A stretch of 64,000 bases of DNA, from NCBI GenBank assembly GCA_963765875.1, contig CAVXYK010000006.1, positions 248,001-312,000 of the forward strand, read 5' to 3'. Every line of letters begins with the position of its first letter. Within the stretch, counting starts at the first letter, position 1. Source of the DNA: JAWKOK01 sp963765875. Lineage in GTDB: Bacteria > Chloroflexota > Anaerolineae > Caldilineales > Caldilineaceae. The notes under the pieces were generated by a model. That model saw only the letters and a program-made list of their open reading frames with translations. It was not told the DNA's origin and ran no database searches. Below, piece by piece: positions 28,988 to 38,397 of this stretch. The position numbers were made by a program, and so were the translations under genes.

Positions 28988-31006
28988 ATGCAACCACGAC
29001 GATTGCAAGGTAAGTACCTGGCCTTCCTGGTCCTGGCCATTTTGTTGGCCGGGGTACTGGCGGCCTGCGGCGGGCCACCACCAGCCGCACCGGCCGAAGA
29101 GGCCGCCCCTGCTGAAGAGGCCGCACCGGCCGAAGAAGCTGCCGGCGGTGAAGAGGCCATGGGCGACAGCAACGAAGCACCGGCATTGGCCGCTATGGTC
29201 GCGGATGGCTCGTTGCCGCCGCTGGAAGAACGCCTGCCCGTCAACCCCATGGTTGTCGAGCCAGAAGAGAGCGTCGGCCAATATGGCGGCACCTGGAACG
29301 CCGGCCTGCGTGGCGGCTCTGACAACGCCTGGATCTTCCGAACCATTGCGTATGAGCCGCTGGTGCGCTGGACCCGAGACTGGACCGGCATTCAGCCCAA
29401 TGTGGCCGAATCCTGGGAAGTCAACGAAGATGCCACCGAGTTCACCTTCAAGCTGCGTGAAGGCATGAAGTGGTCAGACGGCGAGCCCTTCACCGCTGAC
29501 GACATCGTCTTCTGGTATGAAGACGTGCTCATGAATGAAGAGCTGACGCCGGCCCCCAACGATTGGTTCCTCTCCGATGGTGAGCCCGGCGTGGTCGAGA
29601 AGATTGACGACTATACCGTCAAGTTCAGCTTCGCCGCTCCGTATGGCGCCTTCTTGCTAAAACTGGCCTCAGCTGACATGATTGAGATCACCAGCACGCC
29701 GCGGCACTACATGGAGCAGTTCCATGCTGACTATAACGAGGATGCAGTAGCCAACGCTGAAGATGCAGGCTTTGACAGTTGGGTTGCCTACTTTGAGAAT
29801 GTCAATGAAGGCGGTTGCTGTGGCTATTACAACGATTCCGATCTGCCGGTGCTCTGGCCGTGGCGTCTGACCGTCGGCTACGGTGAAAACACCACTCAGA
29901 TCACCGCGGAGCGTAATCCCTACTACTGGAAGGTTGACACCGAAGGCAACCAGCTGCCCTATATCGATTCCGTCGTCTACGACGTAGGCAACGACGTCGA
30001 AGTGCTTGTGCTAAAGGCCATGAATGGTGAGATCGACTATCAGGATCGCCATATCGGCACCTTCAACAACAAGGCCATCTTCTTTGACAACATGGAACAG
30101 GGCGGCTACACGCTGACCAACCGTGTCAATGCAGATAGCAACGTCATGGAGATTTCACTCAATCTGACTCACCTCGATCCGGTCAAGAATGAGATCTTCA
30201 ACAACAAAGACTTCCGCATTGGCCTCTCCCACGCCATTGACCGCCAAGAGATCATCGATCTGGTCTTCGTCGGCCAGGGCGAACCGTGGCAGGCCGCTCC
30301 GCTGCCCGAATCACCCTACTACAACGAACGATTGGGCACTCAATATCTTGAGTATAATGTTGATCTGGCCAACGAAACGCTTGACAAGGCCGGCTACGCA
30401 GAACGTGACGAGGACGGCTTCCGTCTGGGTCCCGACGGTAATCGCATCAGCTTCCTGATCGATGTACCCACAGTCAACACCGAGATGATCGACATGCTTG
30501 AGTTGATCGAAGGCTACTGGGCCGAGGTCGGCATCGAGATGAAGTCCAATGTCATTGACCGCTCCCTTGGTCAGCAGCGACTGGACATCAACGAGCATGA
30601 TGCCAATGTCTGGCAGGCTCCAGGCGGCATCGGCTTCGGCACGCTGCTGGATCCGCGTAACTTCGTACCGGTCCACGGTCATTCTCGCTACGCAGTGCCG
30701 TGGTCAATGTACTATCGAGGCATCGAAAGTGACGTGACTCAGGAACCGCCGCAAGAGGTGCTTGACCAATTCGAGATCTACCGTGCAGCGCTAGCAACCG
30801 CTGACATTGATGAGCAGAACGAACTCATGGCTCAGTTGATGGAGACGGCAGCCGACCAGTTCTACATGATTGGCATCTCCAAGCCGGCCATGGGCTACGC
30901 CGTTGCCAACGCTGATCTGAGAAACATCATGGACATGATGCCCGGCGCCTGGCAGTACCCGACCCCGGCCCCGAGCGAACCGTATCAATGGTACTTTGAG
31001 CAGTAG
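28988..31006 (+). CDS. ABC transporter substrate-binding lipoprotein (SBP_bac_5, peptide/oligosaccharide type)
   Basis: 672 residues. A signal peptide ends in the lipobox LAAC (cysteine near residue 25), followed by a repetitive PAEEAAPAEEAA spacer that holds the domain off the membrane. The SBP_bac_5 fold is shown by TFKLREGMKWSDGEPFTADDIVFWYEDV-type motifs (split around 29450-29520), YWKVDTEGNQLPYIDSVV and FRIGLSHAIDRQEIIDLVF. Proteins of this length with the big insertions bind either peptides or, as in Thermotoga, oligosaccharides. It opens an operon with two permeases and two ATPases and is followed by a hairpin, which usually makes the binding protein the most abundant product. A sulfatase at the operon end favours a sugar substrate. 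Confidence 0.85.
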   Translation: MQPRRLQGKYLAFLVLAILLAGVLAACGGPPPAAPAEEAAPAEEAAPAEEAAGGEEAMGDSNEAPALAAMVADGSLPPLEERLPVNPMVVEPEESVGQYGGTWNAGLRGGSDNAWIFRTIAYEPLVRWTRDWTGIQPNVAESWEVNEDATEFTFKLREGMKWSDGEPFTADDIVFWYEDVLMNEELTPAPNDWFLSDGEPGVVEKIDDYTVKFSFAAPYGAFLLKLASADMIEITSTPRHYMEQFHADYNEDAVANAEDAGFDSWVAYFENVNEGGCCGYYNDSDLPVLWPWRLTVGYGENTTQITAERNPYYWKVDTEGNQLPYIDSVVYDVGNDVEVLVLKAMNGEIDYQDRHIGTFNNKAIFFDNMEQGGYTLTNRVNADSNVMEISLNLTHLDPVKNEIFNNKDFRIGLSHAIDRQEIIDLVFVGQGEPWQAAPLPESPYYNERLGTQYLEYNVDLANETLDKAGYAERDEDGFRLGPDGNRISFLIDVPTVNTEMIDMLELIEGYWAEVGIEMKSNVIDRSLGQQRLDINEHDANVWQAPGGIGFGTLLDPRNFVPVHGHSRYAVPWSMYYRGIESDVTQEPPQEVLDQFEIYRAALATADIDEQNELMAQLMETAADQFYMIGISKPAMGYAVANADLRNIMDMMPGAWQYPTPAPSEPYQWYFEQ

Positions 31007-31025
31007 AACCTGCTGATGTAACGAT

Positions 31026-31061
31026 AAGGGACAGTCACTGCCATGGCAGTGACTGTCCCTT
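31026..31061. terminator. 36-base perfect palindrome between binding protein and permease genes
   Basis: AAGGGACAGTCACTGCC and its exact complement meet at a central CCATGG. Located 20 bases after the binding-protein stop and 22 before the permease start. Such intra-operon hairpins partly terminate transcription or shield the upstream mRNA from 3' decay, giving more binding protein than permease. Confidence 0.6.
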
Positions 31062-31082
31062 TGCAACTACCAGGAGTCAACT

Positions 31083-32069
31083 ATGCTCCAATTCATTCTT
31101 CGTCGGATCCTACTCATGATTCCGACTATCTTTGTCATCTCTGTCATTGCCTTTGCAATTATTCAGTTGCCACCCGGCGACTATTTGACCACCTATGTGG
31201 CCGAACTACAGGCTACCGGAGAGAATGTTGACGAGGCCACGCTGGAACAACTGAAGCAGCGCTATGGCCTGGGGCTACCATTCCACCAGCAGTATTTCCG
31301 TTGGGTCGGCAGAATTCTCCTCTATGGTGATTTTGGCCAGTCATTTACGTGGAATCAGCCGGTCAACCAGCTGATCTGGCAGCGACTGGGCTTTACCATG
31401 CTGATCACATTGACAACGGTAGTCTTCATTTGGATTGTTGCTCTGCCCATCGGCATCTATTCGGCCGTACGTCAATACTCGGTCGGGGACTATATTGCCA
31501 CGTTCTTCGGCTTTCTGGGATTGGCAACGCCCAATTTCTTGTTGGCGTTGATACTAATGTATATCGCCTTCAAATACTTTGGCCAGAGCGTCGGCGGTCT
31601 TTTCTCGCCCGAGTTTGTCGACGCACCGTGGAGTCTGGCCAGAGCTTGGGATCTCTTCGCCCACATGTGGATCCCCGTCATTATCTTGGGCACGGCCGGT
31701 ACAGCAGGCCTGATTCGCATCATGCGCGCCAATCTCCTTGACGAGTTGCACAAACCGTATGTGATCACAGCTCGCGCCAAGGGAATGCCGGAGCGCAGAC
31801 TGATCTGGCGCTATCCCGTCCGCGTGGCCATGAACCCATTTATCAGCACCATCGGATGGACCTTGCCGGCGCTGGTCTCCGGATCGATCATCGTGTCCGT
31901 AGTTCTGAATCTTCCAACAACCGGCCCGTTGTTGTTGCAGGCTTTGATGCAGCAGGACATGTATCTGGCAGGCGGATTCATTCTGATCGTCAGTTGCCTC
32001 ACAGTCATCGGAACGCTGATCTCTGACATCCTGTTGGCCTGGCTGGATCCGAGAATTCGATATCAATAA
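31083..32069 (+). CDS. ABC transporter permease, DppB type
   Basis: 328 residues, six hydrophobic segments: LRRILLMIPTIFVISVIAF at the N-terminus is the hallmark of the DppB/OppB family, then the large extracytoplasmic loop with EATLEQLKQRYGLGLPFHQQY, and the EAA-type cytoplasmic loop YVITARAKGMPERRLIWRY that contacts the ATPase. Second gene of the operon. Family length and motif spacing are normal. Confidence 0.88.
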   Translation: MLQFILRRILLMIPTIFVISVIAFAIIQLPPGDYLTTYVAELQATGENVDEATLEQLKQRYGLGLPFHQQYFRWVGRILLYGDFGQSFTWNQPVNQLIWQRLGFTMLITLTTVVFIWIVALPIGIYSAVRQYSVGDYIATFFGFLGLATPNFLLALILMYIAFKYFGQSVGGLFSPEFVDAPWSLARAWDLFAHMWIPVIILGTAGTAGLIRIMRANLLDELHKPYVITARAKGMPERRLIWRYPVRVAMNPFISTIGWTLPALVSGSIIVSVVLNLPTTGPLLLQALMQQDMYLAGGFILIVSCLTVIGTLISDILLAWLDPRIRYQ

Positions 32070-32087
32070 CAAGTAGGGAGAGTCTTT

Positions 32088-33259
32088 ATGGCTGTCGACG
32101 CGACTGCCCCAGCCGGCGCCACGAGCCCAGACATTGAGCCCCAAGGCCCCATAAAAGAAGAAGACGCTCAGATTTTTGTTGCCTCTCAGTGGCAGCTAAT
32201 TTGGTGGCGTTTCCGTAAGCACAAGGTAGCCATGGGATCCGCGATCATCGTCATCCTGATCTACCTTGTCGCCATCTTTGCCGAATTTCTTGCGCCGTTC
32301 CCCAAGTCGGCATATGAGGCGACCTATACATTTGCACCGCCCCAGCGTCTGAATTTGCTCCAACGAACGGATGAGGGACTCACCTTCAACCCCCACGTCA
32401 ATGGCTACTCAGTGGAGATCGATCCCGTGGCTCTGCGTCGCACCTTTGTGGTCGATCCGGAGATCGTCATTCCTGTCTCCTTTTTCGTCAGGGGAGCGCC
32501 GTATGAAATGTGGTTTGGCCTGATTAAGTCCGACATTCATCTGCTGGGACCCGTCAACGATGGCGACCCCATGTATCTCTTCGGGGCAGACAGACTGGGG
32601 CGTGACCAATTCAGCCGCATTATCTTCGGCACGCGCGTCTCCATGTCGATTGGTCTTGTGGGCGTGGCGCTCAGTCTTGTCTGGGGATTTTACTGGGCGG
32701 CATCTCCGGCTACTACGGCGGCACCATCGATAACATCATTCAGCGCGTCATCGAGTTTCTGCGCTCGATTCCGGCTATTCCACTCTGGCTGGGCCTGGCA
32801 GCAGCCTTGCCGCCGACCTGGTCGCCGCTCAAGACCTATTTTGCCATCACAGTTCTGCTCTCCATCATCGGCTGGACGGGGCTGGCGCGTGTGGTGCGTG
32901 GCAAGTTCCTCTCACTGCGCGAGGAAGACTTTGTGATGGCCGCCAAGCTGGATGGGGCCAGCGAACGCAGCATCATCTTCCGCTACATGCTGCCTTCCTT
33001 TAACAGCCACATCATTGCCTCGATCACGCTGGCCATTCCGGCCATGATTCTAGCCGAGACCTCGCTCAGCTTCTTGGGCTTGGGCCTTCGCCCGCCTGTG
33101 GTTAGTTGGGGTGTGTTGCTGCAAGAAGCACAGAACGTGCGCTCCGTGGCCACAGCGCCCTGGTTGCTCCTGGCCGCTGTGCCGGTTGTGGTTTCGGTAC
33201 TGGCGCTGAACTTCTTGGGCGACGGCCTGCGCGACGCCTCTGACCCCTACTCACGATGA
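32088..33259 (+). CDS. ABC transporter permease, DppC type (one frameshift)
   Basis: About 390 residues after joining two frames; the first (from 32088) loses similarity near 32690, where the other frame continues GGISGYYGGTIDNIIQR. An N-terminal hydrophobic segment (VAMGSAIIVILIYLVAIFAEF), then an extracytoplasmic insertion (about residues 60-170) larger than in dipeptide permeases, DRLGRDQFSRIIFGTRVSM, and the EAA loop DFVMAAKLDGASERSIIFRY. The long insertion is typical of the sugar-transporting subgroup. One indel, most likely a sequencing error, since both sides are fully conserved. Confidence 0.83.
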
Positions 33260-33261
33260 CC

Positions 33262-33355
33262 GATAGAACGCGTATGACGCGGATCGGACGGATTTCCGCA
33301 AATTTTTTCTGAATTCGGCTTTGATCCGTTCAATCCGCGTCATACACGTTCTATC
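33262..33355. repeat. intergenic inverted repeat (32-base arms)
   Basis: Arms 33262-33293 and 33324-33355 pair at 29 of 32 positions (GATAGAACG-GTATGACGCGGAT type). The A/T-rich loop carries AATTTTTTCTGAATT. It lies inside the ABC operon between permease and ATPase genes, and its ends mimic the CGCGGAT/ATCCGCG dispersed repeats of many bacteria. It may regulate mRNA processing. Confidence 0.6.
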
Positions 33356-33384
33356 TAGAATCTTGAACTGTAAAGGATACCTTG

Positions 33385-34425
33385 ATGTCCGACGACATTT
33401 TGCTTGAAGTGAAAGGGTTGAAGACCTACTTCTTCCTTGACGAGGGAATCGTCAAGGCGGTGGATGGCGTCGATTTCGACGTCAAACGGGGGGCAACCAT
33501 CGGCGTGGTCGGTGAAAGCGGTTGTGGCAAGAGCGTGACAGCCTACTCGATCCTGCAATTGGTCTCTCCCCCCGGCAAGATTGCCGACGGTCAGTTGCTG
33601 CTGCATAGGCGAACCTCGGACGCAAACTCGGGTTCGGAAGCGACCGAGGTTATCGATATCGCCGCACTCCCATCCAACAGCGACAGGCTTCGTGATGTTC
33701 GCGGCAAAGAGATTGCCATGATCTTCCAGGAGCCGATGACGTCGTTGAGCATGATGTACACGGTCGGTGAGCAGATCATCGAGGCTGTTCAGCTACACTT
33801 TGACATGAACGACGATCAAGCGCGCAAGCGTGCTATCGAGATGCTCGGGAAAGTGGGCATTCCCAACCCTGAAGTGCGCGTCGACGCCTACCCCTTTCAA
33901 CTCAGTGGCGGCATGCGTCAACGCGCCATGATCGCCATGGCGCTCTCTTGCAGCCCCAGTTTGCTGATTGCCGACGAACCGACGACCGCCTTAGACGTGA
34001 CCACCCAGGCGCAGATCCTGGAGTTGATGCTCCAGCTACAGCGCGATCTCGGCATGGCGGTCATGATGATCACCCACGATTTGGGCGTGGTCGCCGAGAT
34101 CTGTGACGACGTGGTCGTCATGTATCTGGGCGAGATCATGGAGCAAGCGGACGTCGACTCGCTCTTCCACGATCCGCTACATCCGTACACACGTGCGCTG
34201 CTCAAGTCGATTCCCCTATTGGGCAAGAGCAAGGAAGGTCGGCTCAAGCCTATCGAAGGCACTGTGCCCGATCCCTACAACCGGCCCAACGGGTGCCCAT
34301 TTCATACGCGATGCACCGAGATCATCCCTGGGAAGTGTGACACAATCCATCCTGACCTTGTTCGCCTCCCCGACGGGCGCGCCGTCCGCTGCCTACTCTA
34401 CGGCGAAGATGGGAAGCTCCAATAG
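33385..34425 (+). CDS. ABC transporter ATP-binding protein, DppD type
   Basis: ATG 33385 has AAGGA seven bases before. Nucleotide-binding subunit: Walker A GESGCGKSV, Q-loop IFQEPMTSLS, signature LSGGMRQR, Walker B LLIADEPTTALD and the switch histidine THDLGV. The C-terminus carries the OppD/DppD-specific cysteine module (NGCPFHTRC, PGKCDT), which may hold an iron-sulfur or metal site. Works as a pair with the next ATPase on the two permeases. Confidence 0.9.
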   Translation: MSDDILLEVKGLKTYFFLDEGIVKAVDGVDFDVKRGATIGVVGESGCGKSVTAYSILQLVSPPGKIADGQLLLHRRTSDANSGSEATEVIDIAALPSNSDRLRDVRGKEIAMIFQEPMTSLSMMYTVGEQIIEAVQLHFDMNDDQARKRAIEMLGKVGIPNPEVRVDAYPFQLSGGMRQRAMIAMALSCSPSLLIADEPTTALDVTTQAQILELMLQLQRDLGMAVMMITHDLGVVAEICDDVVVMYLGEIMEQADVDSLFHDPLHPYTRALLKSIPLLGKSKEGRLKPIEGTVPDPYNRPNGCPFHTRCTEIIPGKCDTIHPDLVRLPDGRAVRCLLYGEDGKLQ

Positions 34426-34440
34426 GAAGATAGACCGACA

Positions 34441-35475
34441 ATGACTCAAAATGGCAATGCCCTGCTCGAAGTCAAAGACCTCAAAATGCACTTCCCCATC
34501 AAAGCGGGCTTTTTGCAGCGTCAGGTGGGTGCTGTAAAGGCTGTGGATGGCGTCAACTTCACAGTCTATCCCGGTGAAACGCTGGCGCTGGTGGGCGAGA
34601 GTGGTTGCGGAAAAACGACCATCGGACGTTGCCTCATGCGCGCCTATGAGCCGACCGGCGGCGAGGTGATCTACACCGACCGCAACGGCAAGAAGGTCGA
34701 CCTGACCACCTTGTCTGACAAAGATCTGAAGCAATATTGGCGCGAACTGCGCATGATTTTCCAGGATCCTCATTCGTCACTCAACCCGAGAATGACGGTG
34801 ATGGACATCGTCGGCGATCCCATGCGCATCCACAAGATCGCCTCCGGCACGGAGTTGGAAGAGCGTGTCGCGGCGCTGCTGACGAAAGTGGGGCTGCGGC
34901 CTGAGTACATGCGCCGATACCCCCACGCCTTCAGCGGCGGGCAGCGACAACGCATCGGCGTAGCCCGAGCCCTTGCCCTTGATCCCCGATTGGTCGTCGC
35001 AGATGAAGCAGTCTCCGCGCTCGATGTATCGGTTCAAGCCCAGATTCTGAATCTGCTCCAAGACTTGCAGGGCGAGATGAACTTGACCTACATCTTCATC
35101 TCGCACGACCTCAGTGTGGTTGAGTACATTGCCGACCGCGTGGCTGTGATGTATGTGGGCAAGCTGGTAGAACTGGCCAGTACCGAAGAACTCTATGCCA
35201 GCCCCCAACATCCGTACACCGAAGCGTTACTCTCTGCCGTGCCGAAACCGGATCCCCGTCTACGCTCCCAACGCATCATCCTCGAAGGCGACGTGCCCGA
35301 TCCGTCCCATCCGCCCGCCGGCTGCTACTTCCATCCAAGATGTCAGTACGCCAAGGATATCTGTAGTCAGGAAGAACCGGCGCTACAAAGCGCCGGCAAC
35401 AACGGCAGCGGGCGCATGGTCGCCTGCCATTTCGCCGATGAACTAAGCCTGCGCGGCATCGAGGATCTTGCCTAA
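34441..35475 (+). CDS. ABC transporter ATP-binding protein, DppF type
   Basis: 344 residues: Walker A GESGCGKTTIG, IFQDPHSSLNPRMTV, signature FSGGQRQRIG, Walker B LVVADEAVSALD (the usual Glu-Pro is Glu-Ala), SHDLSVVEYI, and the oligopeptide C-terminal cysteine motif GCYFHPRCQYAKDIC. Last transport gene of the operon; its stop shares one base with the sulfatase start. Confidence 0.9.
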   Translation: MTQNGNALLEVKDLKMHFPIKAGFLQRQVGAVKAVDGVNFTVYPGETLALVGESGCGKTTIGRCLMRAYEPTGGEVIYTDRNGKKVDLTTLSDKDLKQYWRELRMIFQDPHSSLNPRMTVMDIVGDPMRIHKIASGTELEERVAALLTKVGLRPEYMRRYPHAFSGGQRQRIGVARALALDPRLVVADEAVSALDVSVQAQILNLLQDLQGEMNLTYIFISHDLSVVEYIADRVAVMYVGKLVELASTEELYASPQHPYTEALLSAVPKPDPRLRSQRIILEGDVPDPSHPPAGCYFHPRCQYAKDICSQEEPALQSAGNNGSGRMVACHFADELSLRGIEDLA

Positions 35476-36878
35476 TGTCCACACAGCCGAATATTCTCTT
35501 TTTGATGAGCGATGAGCACCGGGCCGATGTCACCGGCTACGAGGGCAACTCGGTCATTCGTACGCCTGTGCTCGATGGATTGGCCGAGACGGGAACCGTT
35601 TTCCGCAACGCCTATGCGCCATCGCCAATCTGCATCCCCGGTCGACAATGCATGATGTCAGGCCAACTACCGTTGACCTGCGGCTGCCTGCAATTCGGCC
35701 AAGACCTGCCGCCCAACTACATGACATTTGCACGCCGCTTGGCCCAGGCGGGCTATGCAACAGTGGCCGCGGGCAAGCTGCATCACGTGGGCACAGATCA
35801 GATGCAAGGTTGGACCCAGCGCATCGGTTCGGAGATGCAGATCAGCCCCTGGTTTATCGCCGATCAGGACAAGCCGCTCGACCGTGCAAGCATGGCCAAG
35901 TTCATGCAGTTCAAATGGTCTGACACCAAAGAGATCAAACGGGCCGGCATCGGACGCGGTCCTTGCATCGCCCACGACGAATATGCGTTGACCGGAGCAC
36001 TCGACTTCATCGACAGCTACTTCAACAGCCCCTACTACGACCGACCAAAGGCGCCTCAGCCCCTGATGCTCAAGGTCAGCTTCCTCCAGCCGCACTATCC
36101 CTATTTCACAGATGAAGAACGCTTCAACTATTATCTAAACCGAGTTGAGCCATATCTGGACCAAGAAGCCTCCGATCACCCGTTCCTGAGCCAGCACCAG
36201 GTACGCCCTGGCGAGGCCGCCAGCGAACGGGAGCTGCGCCGTGCCACCGCCGCCTACTACGGCATGGTAGAGACCATTGATGACTACTACGGGCAGGTCC
36301 TGGAGCGGCTAAAGCAGGTAGGCCAGAATCTAGACGACTGGATCATCATCTACACCTCGGATCACGGCGAGATGCTGGGCCAGCACGGCATTTGGGAGAA
36401 ACAGAAATTCTACGAAGCAAGCGCCCGTGTTCCGTTGATTATCCGCTGGCCAAAGGGTTTTGGCGGGGGAAAGCAGCTCGAAGAGAACGTCAACCTCTGC
36501 GATCTCTTTGCCACGCTTTGCGATCTCTGCGACATCTCCACACCAGAAGGCCTGGACAGTCGCAGCCTTGAGCCCCTGCTGCGTGGTGACAGATCAGATC
36601 GGGACAACGAAACTGTTTCCCAGTTTGGCCATACCGATCTGATGATCAAGCGTGATGCGCTTAAGTACCAGTACTACGGCCCGGAAATGCCCGAGGTTCT
36701 CTTCGACCTGGAGCGAGATCCGGACGAACGGGTCAACTTCATCGAGGACCCGATCTATGCATCCGCACTAACCGAACTGCGCAGGCGGCGTGCTGAGCTG
36801 GGCCACGGACCGGACGCAGTAGGCGACTACGTCAATGCCGGGTATGCGCGGCAGACGCACAACCAGCCCCATGAGTAA
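35475..36878 (+). CDS. type I sulfatase (formylglycine-dependent)
   Basis: 467 residues, cytoplasmic (no signal peptide). The metal-binding N-terminus NILFLMSDEHRADVTG, the formylglycine motif C-I-P-G-R in SPICIPGRQCMMSG (the cysteine is converted by a maturase), GKLHHVG, and the second metal site YTSDHGEMLGQHG. Overlap by one base with the ATPase gene makes it part of the ABC operon, so it probably desulfates an imported sulfated sugar, or a choline-sulfate-like compound. No maturase gene is in the window. Confidence 0.88.
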   Translation: MSTQPNILFLMSDEHRADVTGYEGNSVIRTPVLDGLAETGTVFRNAYAPSPICIPGRQCMMSGQLPLTCGCLQFGQDLPPNYMTFARRLAQAGYATVAAGKLHHVGTDQMQGWTQRIGSEMQISPWFIADQDKPLDRASMAKFMQFKWSDTKEIKRAGIGRGPCIAHDEYALTGALDFIDSYFNSPYYDRPKAPQPLMLKVSFLQPHYPYFTDEERFNYYLNRVEPYLDQEASDHPFLSQHQVRPGEAASERELRRATAAYYGMVETIDDYYGQVLERLKQVGQNLDDWIIIYTSDHGEMLGQHGIWEKQKFYEASARVPLIIRWPKGFGGGKQLEENVNLCDLFATLCDLCDISTPEGLDSRSLEPLLRGDRSDRDNETVSQFGHTDLMIKRDALKYQYYGPEMPEVLFDLERDPDERVNFIEDPIYASALTELRRRRAELGHGPDAVGDYVNAGYARQTHNQPHE

Positions 36879-37233
36879 TCAGACCGGCGAGAACAACGAC
36901 CAGGATACCGTCTCGCTGTTGCCTCGATACTTGGCCTGCTATGGGATATTGGTGGTCTTCGTGGCGATCATGACCGTGCTGATGCTGCAATTACGCATCG
37001 TGATCGTGGAGGTCGGTCTTGCGCTGGGCCTGACTTCCTGGGCCATGACGGTCCTCGACCAATTCGGATTCATTATACTGGGCGTAATTTGGCTGATTTC
37101 ATTCTTGCTGATTGAAGCCCATCTTCGCCACGGTGTGCCAACCAATACGCTGTGGCGTCGGGCCGGCAAAATACTGACCTGGGAGTTTGTACTGATCTTC
37201 TTGGTGTTCGCTGCGCTTCAGATATTGTCATAG
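36871..37233 (+). CDS. small integral membrane protein
   Basis: 120 residues from ATG 36871, overlapping the sulfatase end by eight bases. Three hydrophobic segments: LACYGILVVFVAIMTVLML, FIILGVIWLISFLLIE and TWEFVLIFLVFAALQI, with a polar N-terminus. No family recognised. The overlap suggests co-translation with the transport/sulfatase operon. Confidence 0.6.
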   Translation: MSNQTGENNDQDTVSLLPRYLACYGILVVFVAIMTVLMLQLRIVIVEVGLALGLTSWAMTVLDQFGFIILGVIWLISFLLIEAHLRHGVPTNTLWRRAGKILTWEFVLIFLVFAALQILS

Positions 37234-37287
37234 GGAGAGGTAGATCAGGGATGCCTGGTCAGTGCCCGCAAAGAAGTTAGCGACATC

Positions 37288-37352
37288 AACCTCCGGGAGG
37301 CGGTCAGCACCAGTTCGCTTGCCTGGAATTTCGTGACCACCTCCCGGAGGTT
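37288..37352. terminator. inverted repeat between convergent genes
   Basis: AACCTCCGGGAGG (37288-37300) pairs exactly with 37340-37352, and the stem can extend through GGTCA/TGACC. It lies between the rightward membrane-protein gene and the leftward phosphopantetheinyl transferase, where a bidirectional terminator is expected; no T tract follows. Confidence 0.5.
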
Positions 37353-37368
37353 ACTTGCGGACAGTCAC

Positions 37369-38160
37369 TTAGCTGTCGGGCTGCTGAAAACGATAGCCAG
37401 CGATCCGTTTCGGCATACCCTCGCATGCCAGTGCAGCGACATAGCCTTCATCCGGCTCAAACGCATGCAAAGACCAGCGCTCTGCCGGATCGGGAACCCC
37501 TTTGAGCCAGAGCAGTTGCGCCGGCTCATAGTCATCTAATGAGACTTGAAAACTGTCGAGCGGAAACGTAAGCCCCTCACCGATTGCTTTGATGAATGCC
37601 TCCTTGCGCGTCCAGCAGTTAAAAAAACCACGCTGGCGTTGCCCATCTTCCAAGGTCATCAAACTCGCATATTCATCAGATGAGAAGAACTGTTTGGCGA
37701 TCATCTCAGCATCCGCGAGCGTTTGCATCTGCTCGACATCAACACCCACTTGCCGATTCAGCGCAATTGCAATGAGGGCCAGTTCACCTGAATGAGTCAC
37801 ATTGAATTCCAGGCCGGGCGCATTCGTGTTCTCGGCCAGAAACGGCTTACCATAGGGACCAAGGCCAAAGATCAATCTGCGCGGATCGTCCCCGGTATAG
37901 CGTCCAAGGATCAGCCGCAGCGATGACCGGGCAGCGATGAATCGTCGTCGATGACGGTCAAAACGAAACCGTTGGGCACGTTCTCGTTCGTCCACACTCA
38001 ATAACGCAGCCAGGTCGGCCACGTGATCGTCCGGAAAGACCAACGGTACTGACCAGATGTGTACGCTGTCATCCGCAAGAGAAGGGGCAGAAGGCCCCGG
38101 TCGCCAAGACTCGATGTCGAAGTGAGGGTCGATGCGACCATGCTGCGTTGTTTCAACCAT
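37369..38160 (-). CDS. 4'-phosphopantetheinyl transferase, Sfp type
   Basis: 263 residues from ATG 38160 (a start at 38196 is possible). Motifs of the Sfp group: GPYGKPFL, FNVTHSGELALIAI, the Mg-binding GVDVE and the WTRKEAFIKAIGEG helix. It transfers phosphopantetheine from CoA to carrier-protein serines. Within the window it can serve the ACPs of the fatty-acyl/NRPS synthase at 45.6-49.4 kb and those of the PUFA synthase upstream of the window. A TATAAT box lies 10 bases upstream of the 38160 start on this strand. It is divergent from the flavoprotein genes that follow, so both may share a control region. Confidence 0.9.
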   Translation of the reverse strand: MVETTQHGRIDPHFDIESWRPGPSAPSLADDSVHIWSVPLVFPDDHVADLAALLSVDERERAQRFRFDRHRRRFIAARSSLRLILGRYTGDDPRRLIFGLGPYGKPFLAENTNAPGLEFNVTHSGELALIAIALNRQVGVDVEQMQTLADAEMIAKQFFSSDEYASLMTLEDGQRQRGFFNCWTRKEAFIKAIGEGLTFPLDSFQVSLDDYEPAQLLWLKGVPDPAERWSLHAFEPDEGYVAALACEGMPKRIAGYRFQQPDS

Positions 38161-38397
38161 AGGTGCAATTATAGCCCCTTTTAAGGACAAAGCCATTTGT
38201 CCTTGTGATTTCTGTGCTGGCGACCCGACATCAGGTACTCAAAATGACAATTAGTGAAGTACTGTCGATTCTATTCTGCCACGACGAATGGGATTGTGCG
38301 TACTTGCAAGTTGTCGGCATGGCTGATATGGTATTCAATCCGGCCATGTGGCCAGGCGTAGACAGTTTTCATGCCAGCCCCTCAATATCAGCATGCC

